Of a stretch of 8,836 nt of DNA, positions 1 through 6,360 are shown piece after piece. The notes beneath the pieces were generated by a model. That model had not been told where the DNA came from and ran no database searches. It was given only the letters and a program-made list of their open reading frames with translations. The stretch comes from Alphaproteobacteria bacterium UBA2723 (GTDB taxonomy: Bacteria > Pseudomonadota > Alphaproteobacteria > RF32 > CAG-239), in the NCBI GenBank assembly GCA_002353835.1, contig DEKL01000132.1:12509-21344 (forward strand). The letters are read 5' to 3'. Made by a program: the position numbers and the translations under genes. Numbering within the stretch: position 1 is the stretch's first letter; each line of letters opens with the position of its first letter.

Positions 1-133
1 CTTGGTGTGGCGTGGCCTTTACCACCTGCCCCAACGTGTGCACAAAATCGTTTATTTTAAGTTGGCGGTATTCATCTTCTACCATTGAGCGAAAAATACA
101 ACCACCGCATATTTCACATTCATTATTCGGCAT
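1..133 (-). CDS. Partial gene with CGGC cysteine cluster, possible TrmA/RlmD-type RNA methyltransferase (N-terminus only)
   Basis: Only the first 44 codons are inside the window; the gene runs off the left edge. The ATG (complement of 131-133) has a strong ribosome binding site, AAGGAAGG, at 140-147, six bases upstream. The protein begins MPNNECEICGGCIFR and continues with a Met-x4-Tyr-Arg-x2-Lys pattern. A CGGC motif followed by a short aromatic/Arg helix and a lysine resembles the iron-sulfur cysteine region at the start of RumA/RlmD-type uracil-5 methyltransferases that lack a TRAM domain. The first cysteine is odd: here the spacing is C-x2-C-x2-C, whereas RlmD has C-x5-C-x2-C. No catalytic part is visible, so the function is a guess; a different small zinc- or iron-sulfur-binding protein remains possible. 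The gene itself is well supported by the start signal and the open frame. It diverges from the membrane protein gene at 277. Confidence 0.5.
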   Translation of the reverse strand, partial: MPNNECEICGGCIFRSMVEDEYRQLKINDFVHTLGQVVKATPHQ

Positions 134-235
134 TTTATTCCTTCCTTATTGCTCTTTAGCAGAAAAATATCTGAAAAACAAGCAAAGTTTTGCGCATATT
201 CGTTAAAAAATAGATGAATATTTTTTTTATGCTTA

Positions 236-241
236 TATAAT
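236..241 (+). promoter_or_regulatory. Candidate -10 box for the membrane protein gene at 277
   Basis: A perfect TATAAT lies 35 bases before the chosen ATG, giving a predicted leader of about 29 bases. No good -35 hexamer is present at 16-18 bases; the upstream side is instead a T-rich tract (221-229) inside very AT-rich DNA, which could act as an UP-like element. The divergent gene on the left must also have its promoter in this 143-base gap, but I see no convincing pair for it. Confidence 0.4.
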
Positions 242-266
242 AAGGGAAAGTTTGTATCTTTTTTAT

Positions 267-270
267 GGAG
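267..270 (+). promoter_or_regulatory. Ribosome binding site that favours the ATG at 277 over the ATG at 265
   Basis: GGAG sits six bases before the ATG at 277. The in-frame ATG at 265 overlaps this GGAG, and its only purine-rich upstream stretch (AAGGGAAAG, 242-250) is about 14 bases away, too far for good initiation. The start at 277 is therefore preferred. Confidence 0.6.
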
Positions 271-276
271 ATTGTG

Positions 277-1425
277 ATGCTAGTTCATGTGCCCGACCAC
301 TTTAGTACAAAGCTTAATTTTAATTTCAAAAAATTACCAGCTTCGGTTACAGACCGTGCAACGCTGACTTGGAGTGTTCTCGGTTTTATCCTCGGCTCTA
401 TCATGTTGTGGCTCGGTGCTTTTGAGCTGTTTAGTTTCCTTAAAGCGGAAAAAAGCCAGGAACAATCTTTTCTATTGGTGGAGATATTTGCCTTTATCGT
501 TATTTTAATTGCGTTGGGACTGATTATATATTCCGTCTTTTCATTTATCCGCTACAAAAAGTTTTTCTTTGACGGTAAAGAATTTCAGATGACTTATCAG
601 CCGGCTGTCGGTATTAAGCACCAGTTCAAAGAGCCGCTCGCTAATTATATGGGGGTCAGATTGCGGGTATTGTTCATTCAATCCGGAATATTTAATCGTA
701 ATCGCTATATCATAGATTTGTATCACAAAGATAATAACAAGATTGTACCCTTGTATATTTCCACAAACGGCAAAAATATCCGAAAGATTTGGGAATCGTA
801 TGCAAGATTTTTCAAAATGCCGGCATTGAGTGTCAGCGACAGAGGTTTAGTGCAACGTGAGTGCGAAGATTTGGATAAATCATTGAAGCAACTGGCTGCT
901 GCCGGCAGATTACCGTTTATTGCAAGCGGTTTATTTCCGGCGCCGGATAGTTTAGATGTTACTGAGAAAAAAGATTTTGTTTTGATTGCGCCGAAAGGAA
1001 TCTTTTGGGATACGTTCAGCACGCTATTTCTATTCATAGCAATTGCAGCAAGCTTTGTTTTGTTGGCCGGCGGGGTTTATTTGACCATTATCGGTACGAG
1101 CTTTCCAATCAGATATTGGATATTCGGAGCCGTTGCGCTTGTTGCCGTCATCTATTTTGCATTGCGCTTGTTTATCTCCAATATTCTTATCTTAAGAAAA
1201 GACGGTATCAGCGTGTGTGAAACATTGTTCGGCGCGGAAACAAAGGAAAACAAGATTGATGCCGATAAAATTGAAAATATTGAACTTAGTTACAATCCCA
1301 CCATCGGACGCTATGATTTAACTATTATCAGTGATGAGAAGACTGTTACTTTCGGAAGTCGCTTACCGGTATCCGATTTATTGTGGCTTAAAGATTTCGT
1401 CATCAGAAAATTAATTGGTAATTAA
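277..1425 (+). CDS. Four-TM membrane protein with two [2TM + soluble domain] halves, function unknown
   Basis: I do not recognise a named family. With the start at 277 the protein has 382 residues. Hydrophobic segments fall at about 31-55, 66-91, 246-273 and 279-300, so there are two membrane hairpins. Each hairpin is followed by a soluble domain (about 92-190 and 301-380). The two soluble domains look alike by eye: each begins with a short strand ending in Asp-Gly, has a central Arg-Tyr plus hydrophobic strand, then a lysine-rich strand, and ends in a helix containing a Trp (first copy: IRKIWESYARFFK; second: LLWLKDFVIRKL). This is the layout expected of PH-like domains attached to bacterial membrane hairpins, but the fold assignment is inference. 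About 50 charged residues (roughly 190-240) link the halves. The gene lies 77 bases upstream of the YfgM-like gene on the same strand, which may also have its own promoter. There is no signal peptide and no catalytic motif that I can see. Confidence 0.85.
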   Translation: MLVHVPDHFSTKLNFNFKKLPASVTDRATLTWSVLGFILGSIMLWLGAFELFSFLKAEKSQEQSFLLVEIFAFIVILIALGLIIYSVFSFIRYKKFFFDGKEFQMTYQPAVGIKHQFKEPLANYMGVRLRVLFIQSGIFNRNRYIIDLYHKDNNKIVPLYISTNGKNIRKIWESYARFFKMPALSVSDRGLVQRECEDLDKSLKQLAAAGRLPFIASGLFPAPDSLDVTEKKDFVLIAPKGIFWDTFSTLFLFIAIAASFVLLAGGVYLTIIGTSFPIRYWIFGAVALVAVIYFALRLFISNILILRKDGISVCETLFGAETKENKIDADKIENIELSYNPTIGRYDLTIISDEKTVTFGSRLPVSDLLWLKDFVIRKLIGN

Positions 1426-1438
1426 ATTGATATTTTAA

Positions 1439-1467
1439 TTGCATACAGACGGACTGATGTGTATATT
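1439..1467 (+). promoter_or_regulatory. Candidate promoter for the yfgM-like/bamB/thyX genes
   Basis: TTGCAT (1439-1444) and TATATT (1462-1467) are separated by 17 bases. The -10 matches the sigma-70 consensus at five of six positions; the -35 only at the TTG. It would give a leader of about 30 bases. Read-through from the upstream gene is equally possible, since I see no convincing terminator between 1426 and 1502; the only hairpin there (AATTAAA/TTTAATT, about 1420-1440) is pure AT. Confidence 0.3.
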
Positions 1468-1502
1468 TTAGAAAAATATTTTTTAAGAAGGATAAAACAG
1501 TC

Positions 1503-2243
1503 ATGGCTAAAAATGTACTTAAAGGAACAGAGCAATCTTCACGTAAAAACGGTGGCAATCAGTATTTTAATCTGGATGCCGAAAAGGCTTTTTTTGAAGA
1601 AGTTGATGAAGAAGTCAGAAACGAGAAATTCAAACAGCTTATCAATAAATACGGTGGCGTTATTTTAGTTATTTTGATTTTGGCTTTATCGGTTGCTGTC
1701 GGTTATGAGAAAATCGGTCAGTGGCGTATTTATAAGGCAGAACAGAAAAATGTTCAATATACGCAAGCTTTAGCACCGAATCCCAACTATCAAAATAATA
1801 TTGCCGAACTGGAAGATATTGTTGCCACGGAAAAAGGTCTTTATCGTGACGTTGCACGTTTGCAAATTGCCAATATTCTTTTGGATAATAACCAAACGGA
1901 TAAAGGACTGGCCACATTAGAACAAATTTACAATGACAATGATACGGCTGAAAAATTCAGAGAAATTGCTGCAATTAAATTGGCTACGTATAAAATTGAC
2001 TCTTATTCTTATGCGGAAATTGAAACATTGTTGCAACCGATTTTGCTTAATGCGGATAGCGCTTGGTTGCCGATGGCAAAAGAGTGGTTAGCGATGTCTG
2101 CCATACAGAATAAAAATTATGCAAAAGCCAAAAGCATCTATCAGGAATTGCTGACTGATACAAGCATTTCTGATGAATTTAAGGCAAGAATCAACGATAT
2201 GTTGGCTTCTATCAGTGATGCCGAAAACGGTAGCGCTCAATAA
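1503..2243 (+). CDS. YfgM-like inner-membrane protein with periplasmic TPR domain
   Basis: The protein has 246 residues: a charged cytoplasmic N-terminus (1-50), one transmembrane helix (about 51-68, Gly-Gly then a run of Ile/Val/Leu/Ala), and a mostly helical C-terminal domain. The C-terminal part (about 95-240) has TPR-like helix pairs such as AKSIYQELL preceded by YAKAK, and KGLATLEQIY. This is the layout of YfgM, a single-pass protein that associates with the SecYEG translocon and periplasmic chaperones in E. coli, and of tetratricopeptide proteins encoded next to bamB in alphaproteobacteria. The position directly before bamB and near der supports the call more than sequence identity does, because the family is poorly conserved. 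The ribosome binding site AAGAAGGA (1485-1492) is ten bases before the ATG. The gap to bamB is 39 bases, consistent with one transcript. The symbol is left empty because orthology cannot be proven by eye. Confidence 0.8.
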   Translation: MAKNVLKGTEQSSRKNGGNQYFNLDAEKAFFEEVDEEVRNEKFKQLINKYGGVILVILILALSVAVGYEKIGQWRIYKAEQKNVQYTQALAPNPNYQNNIAELEDIVATEKGLYRDVARLQIANILLDNNQTDKGLATLEQIYNDNDTAEKFREIAAIKLATYKIDSYSYAEIETLLQPILLNADSAWLPMAKEWLAMSAIQNKNYAKAKSIYQELLTDTSISDEFKARINDMLASISDAENGSAQ

Positions 2244-2282
2244 TTTTTTGTATTTTTATCATCTAGTTTTAAGGAGTTTATC

Positions 2283-3611
2283 ATGAGTTGGCTGAATAAA
2301 GGACTATGCTTGTGTTCAATTTTACTCAGTTTGGCGGCTTGTTCGCAAGATAAAAAATTACCGCAAGGTACCAGGGTTTCCGTGTTGGAGGATTATGAGG
2401 CGGAAAATGCAGCTTTACAACAAAAGAAAATTTCTTCCTTACCGCAAGCAATGATAAATACTTCATGGGCACAAAACAGTATTAACCCGCAGCATATTGT
2501 CGGTAACATTAAAGCTAGTGCTGCGCTTAAAGAATTATGGAGCGAAAACTTCGGAAGCGGTATCAATAAGCGTGATATTATTTTAGCCGCACCGGTTATC
2601 AGCAATGACCGAATCTTTGTTATGGACAGTAAAGGGTTAGTAAGTGCGTTTGCCCTTAAGAATGGCAAAAGATTGTGGGAAAATAATCTTAAGGCCAAAA
2701 ATGTCGGCGGTTTTAAGGATACAAAAAGTCGCGCTTCCGGGTTAGCCGTTGACGGAAAATTATTATTTGCCACAACCGGTTTCGGTGGCGTTTTTGCTAT
2801 GGATGTGCAAACCGGAAAATCCATGTGGCGAAGAATAATGGAATCTCCTATCAGAATCGCCCCGACGGTAACTACTAATATGCTTATTATCCAAACGGTT
2901 GATAACACTATTTATGCTTTAGATAAAAATAGCGGACAGGAATTATGGAAATTCAGTGTTGCGCATGAAGATACCGTTATCGCCGGTGGCGCAAGCCCGG
3001 CTTATGATGCCGGAGAAAATATTGTTATTGCCGGTTTTTCAAACGGAGAAATTGTTGTTTTGAATGCAACCGTCGGTACGCCGTTGTGGTCGTCTATGTT
3101 GGTTGCTAACAAGCAGGTCAGCTCTTCTACGGACATTAACACTATCGGCGCGGCGCCAATTGTTGAAAACGGTGTTATATATGCCATCAGTAACAGTAAC
3201 AGTATGCTCGCTTTGGATATGAGAAGCGGGGATAAAATTTGGGAAAAAGAAATCGGATCCATGCAGAATATGTTGATGGTCGGCAACTATTTATTCGTTA
3301 TCTCAAATCGGAATATTTTGTATGCCGTTGAAAAGAATGACGGTGATATCGTATGGACACTAGATATTAAGCAATATTTGCATGACGGTGACGACAATGG
3401 TAAAATCTTAGTTTATGCTGCACCTCCTTTGATGTTAAACGGCTCTATTTTCTTAGCATTTTCTAACGGAAAAGTGCTGAAAATTGATGCTATAAACGGT
3501 AATGTCGTTGCCAAAACAGATTTGGGTATGGATATCAGCAATGGCTTGATTGCAGTTAAAGAGCACGTTGTAGCCGTTTCTGATGATGCTGATGTGATTG
3601 TCTTCAAATAA
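2283..3611 (+). CDS. bamB: Outer-membrane assembly lipoprotein BamB (PQQ-like beta-propeller)
   Basis: BamB is the periplasmic propeller lipoprotein of the BAM complex, which folds and inserts beta-barrel proteins into the outer membrane. The N-terminus is a lipoprotein signal with lipobox Leu-Ala-Ala-Cys (Cys20); Ser21 is compatible with sorting to the outer membrane. After a linker (21-80) come repeated propeller blades, each marked by a Gly-x2-x-Trp turn: GKRLW (128-132), GKSMW (178-182), GQELW (218-222), GTPLW (255-259), GDKIW (306-310) and GDIVW (344-348). A degenerate seventh copy at about 386 has lost its Trp (GNVVAK). The total of 442 residues is somewhat longer than E. coli BamB (about 390), partly through the linker. 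The ribosome binding site AAGGAG (2271-2276) lies six bases before the ATG. Location after a YfgM-like gene and before der (with thyX between) matches the known neighbourhood. PQQ enzymes share these blades, but the lipobox and context favour BamB. Confidence 0.9.
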   Translation: MSWLNKGLCLCSILLSLAACSQDKKLPQGTRVSVLEDYEAENAALQQKKISSLPQAMINTSWAQNSINPQHIVGNIKASAALKELWSENFGSGINKRDIILAAPVISNDRIFVMDSKGLVSAFALKNGKRLWENNLKAKNVGGFKDTKSRASGLAVDGKLLFATTGFGGVFAMDVQTGKSMWRRIMESPIRIAPTVTTNMLIIQTVDNTIYALDKNSGQELWKFSVAHEDTVIAGGASPAYDAGENIVIAGFSNGEIVVLNATVGTPLWSSMLVANKQVSSSTDINTIGAAPIVENGVIYAISNSNSMLALDMRSGDKIWEKEIGSMQNMLMVGNYLFVISNRNILYAVEKNDGDIVWTLDIKQYLHDGDDNGKILVYAAPPLMLNGSIFLAFSNGKVLKIDAINGNVVAKTDLGMDISNGLIAVKEHVVAVSDDADVIVFK

Positions 3612-3617
3612 GAGGGG
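3612..3617 (+). promoter_or_regulatory. Ribosome binding site that sets the thyX start at ATG 3623
   Basis: GAGGGG immediately follows the bamB stop codon and ends five bases before the ATG at 3623. A TTG directly before that ATG (3620) is only two bases from this site and is unlikely to be used. Confidence 0.65.
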
Positions 3618-3622
3618 TATTG

Positions 3623-4555
3623 ATGGTTAGAATTGTTCAGATTGCAAGCGAGATTTATCCGCTCAATAAATTAGATGAAATATGTACGCATATTGAACAT
3701 TGTGGCAGAACTTGTTATAAATCCGAAAATTTGATTACGCAAGAGACCGCTATTCCGTTTATTTCCGGAATATTAAAAAGCGGACACGAATCTGTTATTG
3801 AACATGCTAACGTCATTTTTTCCATGCCGATAAATGCCAAAAATCGTAAAGTTTTTGAAATGCGTGATGTTCGCGGTTTATACAGTTCTTTGGAAAAGGA
3901 TCCGCTAAACGGCAATGAATTGATTGTTGTTTCCGGAAATATGCGTTCTTTCAGAGATGCGGCGAGACTGTACAATGTTCATGATTTTCTTTATATTATC
4001 GGCAATCCGCTCTTTTATATTAAAGAAAATGAGGGATTGTCTTTTGATGATTTAAAAATTGAAAGCGTGCAACAATCTCGTTTTTCCGAATTGCATAACT
4101 ATCTAACGACGCATTCTACCTGTGATGTCGGGGCATATAAAGATATAACCAGACACAGACTTGCTTCCTTTTCTATTGAATCTACCAGATATTGTAATTA
4201 TTCAAAAGGTAAATTCGGGGCTGAATTGACAATGATTGATCCCTGCAATATTGAAAAAAATTCACCGATGTATGATGAGTGGCTTAATGCTATGAACTGC
4301 ATTGAAAAAAGCTATATGAAAATGGCTGAATTGGGCGCAAAAGGAGATCAGCTCAGAATGTTATTACCCCACTCTACAAAGGCAGATATGATTATGACAG
4401 CAAATGTTGCAGAGTGGAAACATATATTCTCTCTCAGATGCCATTCCGCGGCGCATCCGTCTGTACGCAAGGTTATGAAGATTATTTTAGGCGAATGCTA
4501 TAAAATTTGGCCGCAATTCTTTAATGAGCAATATGAAGAATTTTTGGCAGCTTAG
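3623..4555 (+). CDS. thyX: Flavin-dependent thymidylate synthase ThyX, long form
   Basis: ThyX makes dTMP from dUMP using methylene-tetrahydrofolate, FAD and NADPH, without the dihydrofolate by-product of ThyA. With the start at 3623 the protein has 310 residues. The signature RHRx7S is intact: RHR at 177-179 and Ser at 187, followed by TRY (188-190). The earlier GHESVIEH (54-61) matches the conserved Gly-His-x-Ser-x2-Glu-His segment. The dUMP/FAD-side residues follow: LRMLLP (244-249), Asn261, then a helix leading to SLR (270-272) and an Ala-His-Pro-Ser-Val-Arg where classical enzymes have Ala-Gln-x-Glu-Ile. The family is usually about 210-260 residues. The extra length is an insertion of roughly 90 residues between the EH motif and RHR; it contains SGNMRSFRDA (104-113). 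The ATG is 11 bases behind the bamB stop, so translation is probably coupled. No thyA is visible nearby, but the window is too small to judge its absence. Confidence 0.93.
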   Translation: MVRIVQIASEIYPLNKLDEICTHIEHCGRTCYKSENLITQETAIPFISGILKSGHESVIEHANVIFSMPINAKNRKVFEMRDVRGLYSSLEKDPLNGNELIVVSGNMRSFRDAARLYNVHDFLYIIGNPLFYIKENEGLSFDDLKIESVQQSRFSELHNYLTTHSTCDVGAYKDITRHRLASFSIESTRYCNYSKGKFGAELTMIDPCNIEKNSPMYDEWLNAMNCIEKSYMKMAELGAKGDQLRMLLPHSTKADMIMTANVAEWKHIFSLRCHSAAHPSVRKVMKIILGECYKIWPQFFNEQYEEFLAA

Positions 4556-4570
4556 TCATAATTTTCTTAC

Positions 4571-4599
4571 TTGCAAAAAATAATGCTTAATGTTATAAG
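4571..4599 (+). promoter_or_regulatory. Promoter candidate for der (extended -10)
   Basis: TTGCAA (4571-4576) and TATAAG (4594-4599) are exactly 17 bases apart, and a TG one base before the -10 (4591-4592) makes an extended -10 element. The predicted start of transcription is near 4606, leaving a leader of about 36 bases before the der ATG. This is the best promoter match in the window. An inverted repeat GCTTA/TAAGC (4585-4589 and 4596-4600, six-base loop) overlaps the -10 box and could be a weak operator or chance. Confidence 0.5.
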
Positions 4600-4641
4600 C
4601 TAAGCCATAATTGTTTTGTTTCATTTAAAAAGGATAAACAA

Positions 4642-6003
4642 ATGGCGCTTAAGGTTGCAATTGTCGGCAGACCGAATGTCGGAAAATCTACTTTATTTAA
4701 TCGCTTGGTCGGCAAAAAACTGGCTCTTGTTCATGATTTGCCGGGGGTAACGCGTGACCGCAAAGAAGCTGTTTGCAAATATAAAGATTTAGATTTGACC
4801 ATTATTGATACCGCCGGTTATGAAGAAGCAACCGAAGGAAAGATGGAAGAGCGGATGTGGCAACAAACAAAACGTGCCATTGATGAATCTGATGTTGTTT
4901 TGTTTTTGTTTGATGCTCGTTCCGGTATGCAAGCCTATGATGAACACTTTGCTGATTTGGTACGTAAAAGCAAAAAGCCGGTTATCCTTATTGCTAATAA
5001 ATGTGAAGGAAAGGCTCAGGAACTTGGTATTTATGAAGCCTATAAATTAGGGCTTGGTGAGCCGTTAATCTTTTCTGCTGAGCATAGTATCGGTTTTGAT
5101 GAACTTTATCTTATGCTCAAAGAGTTTGATACTAAAAAACAGGAACCTACCCCAAAAGAAGATGATGAAGAATTAAGCGCTGATGAGCTGAAAAAGCGCC
5201 CTGTTCAAGTTGCTATTGTCGGTAGGCCGAATGTCGGTAAATCAACTTTAGTTAATGCGCTTCTTAATGATGAGCGTATGCTGACAGGTCCCGAAGCCGG
5301 ATTAACGCGTGATGCCATCACTTCTGAACTGAAATGGAAAGGGTGGACACTTAATCTGGTTGATACAGCCGGTCTGCGTAAACAGGCTAAAGTAACCGGT
5401 GCCATTGAAAAGATGTCGGTTGAAAGCACGCTTTATGCTGCTAATATGGCACAGGTGGTTATTTTGGTTTTAGATGCTGACGGAGTGTTGGATAAACAGG
5501 ATTTAACGATTGCTCGCAAAGTTTTAGATGAAGGGCGTGCTTTGGTTATTGCACTTAACAAGTGGGATGTCGCCGATAAAAAAGAAGCACTTGATAAGCT
5601 GAATGACCGCTTACAAACTTCTTTAACACAAGCAGACGGCGTACCTACCGTTACAATTTCTGCCTTAAAGCAACGCGGGTTAGACAAGCTTTTAAGTGCG
5701 GTTATTAAGGTTTATGAACGTTGGAACGTGCGTATTCCGACTGCGCCGTTAAATCAATGGTTTCGTGATGTACAAGAGGCTAATCCGGCACCGCTCGGTA
5801 AAAATAAACGACGCATTAAGCTTAAATATATCACACAAGCCAAAACGCGTCCGCCGGCATTTTATATATTCTCAAGCAATCCGGAAGGCTTGCCGGACTC
5901 CTATTTGCGTTATTTAACGAATCAGTTGCGAGATACTTTTAATTTGCGCGGTATTCCGTTACGCATTACCGTGCGTAAATCTGATAACCCGTATGCGGAA
6001 TAA
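4642..6003 (+). CDS. der: Ribosome assembly GTPase Der (EngA), two GTPase domains
   Basis: Der is an essential GTPase that matures the 50S ribosomal subunit. The 453-residue protein has the full layout. In the first GTPase domain, GRPNVGKST is at 9-17, DTAG at 56-59, NKCE at 119-122 and SAE at 145-147. After an acidic linker (about 165-185), the second domain has GRPNVGKST at 194-202, DTAG at 241-244, NKWD at 306-309 and SAL at 340-342. The C-terminal KH-like domain spans about 355-445. The first domain has Glu instead of Asp in the guanine-recognition motif NKxD; I recall this NKxE form from alphaproteobacterial Der, so it reads as a lineage mark rather than damage. The ribosome binding site AAAAGGA (4627-4633) is eight bases before the ATG. 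The gene has a separate promoter candidate. Its stop is three bases from the stop of the convergent tautomerase-family gene, with no obvious terminator between. Confidence 0.97.
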   Translation: MALKVAIVGRPNVGKSTLFNRLVGKKLALVHDLPGVTRDRKEAVCKYKDLDLTIIDTAGYEEATEGKMEERMWQQTKRAIDESDVVLFLFDARSGMQAYDEHFADLVRKSKKPVILIANKCEGKAQELGIYEAYKLGLGEPLIFSAEHSIGFDELYLMLKEFDTKKQEPTPKEDDEELSADELKKRPVQVAIVGRPNVGKSTLVNALLNDERMLTGPEAGLTRDAITSELKWKGWTLNLVDTAGLRKQAKVTGAIEKMSVESTLYAANMAQVVILVLDADGVLDKQDLTIARKVLDEGRALVIALNKWDVADKKEALDKLNDRLQTSLTQADGVPTVTISALKQRGLDKLLSAVIKVYERWNVRIPTAPLNQWFRDVQEANPAPLGKNKRRIKLKYITQAKTRPPAFYIFSSNPEGLPDSYLRYLTNQLRDTFNLRGIPLRITVRKSDNPYAE

Positions 6004-6006
6004 TTT

Positions 6007-6348
6007 TTAGCCGAAAGTGTTACCGGCGCAGGCAGTATATGCCGCGGGGGCATCTATAAGAGCCATGGCTATGTATTGCGTATTACTGATGTTTAAGCGA
6101 GCAGCCAATAAATCCGTCAATTCGGCAACAAATCTGTCCTTATCACCAAGACCGATAGATTTCAGCTCAACCAAAGCACCTTTATTCTGATGACTGCCGC
6201 CAAATGCCATATTGGGATTATAAATAAAGTTTGTGACCACGTAGCTTTCCGGCTTATGCAGAATTTTTGCGGTTAAGGAAGATGCTTCTTCGGCAATTTT
6301 TTGACCACCTTTTAATTCAACATTTGTATAAACCGTTAAATAAGGCAT
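6007..6348 (-). CDS. MIF/tautomerase-superfamily protein
   Basis: The 113-residue protein aligns along its whole length with macrophage migration inhibitory factor (about 115 residues, a homotrimer). It starts Met-Pro, so removal of Met would expose the catalytic N-terminal proline. Other shared points are TNV at 8-10, Lys32-Pro33 (the active-site lysine), MAFGGS at 47-52, LKSIG at 62-66 with the conserved Ile65, Tyr92 (human Tyr95), and the C-terminal Asn-Thr-Phe (110-112). Two differences are visible: human Asn97 corresponds to Ala94, and both cysteines of the human CALC motif are missing (GALV, 57-60), so no CXXC thiol chemistry is expected. There is no signal peptide. Known activities of the family are phenylpyruvate and dopachrome tautomerisation; the natural substrate here is unknown. 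The ATG lies 12 bases after the stop of the MsbA-like gene, and its AGGAGA site directly follows that stop codon, so the two are probably cotranscribed. Confidence 0.88.
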   Translation of the reverse strand: MPYLTVYTNVELKGGQKIAEEASSLTAKILHKPESYVVTNFIYNPNMAFGGSHQNKGALVELKSIGLGDKDRFVAELTDLLAARLNISNTQYIAMALIDAPAAYTACAGNTFG

Positions 6349-6360
6349 TTGCTTTCTCCT

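Noticed and set aside
182..193. GCAAAGTTTTGC near-palindrome in the divergent gap
   Set aside because: It is short with a central mismatch, is not repeated elsewhere in the gap, and is expected by chance in AT-rich DNA.
12..206. Plus-strand open frame of 64 codons at the left edge
   Set aside because: It has no ribosome binding site, an unremarkable composition, and overlaps the better supported minus-strand gene start at 1-133.
1420..1440. AT-only hairpin after the membrane protein gene as a terminator
   Set aside because: The stem has no GC pairs and there is no T-run after it, so it would not be stable enough.
2244..2282. Possible terminator in the T-rich yfgM-bamB gap
   Set aside because: There are T-runs but no hairpin before them; the gap is better read as an untranslated spacer within an operon.
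2393..2908. Minus-strand open frame of 171 codons inside bamB
   Set aside because: It is antisense to a clear propeller gene, its low-complexity Leu/Ile/Ser content is what the opposite strand of such a gene gives, and no start signal was seen.
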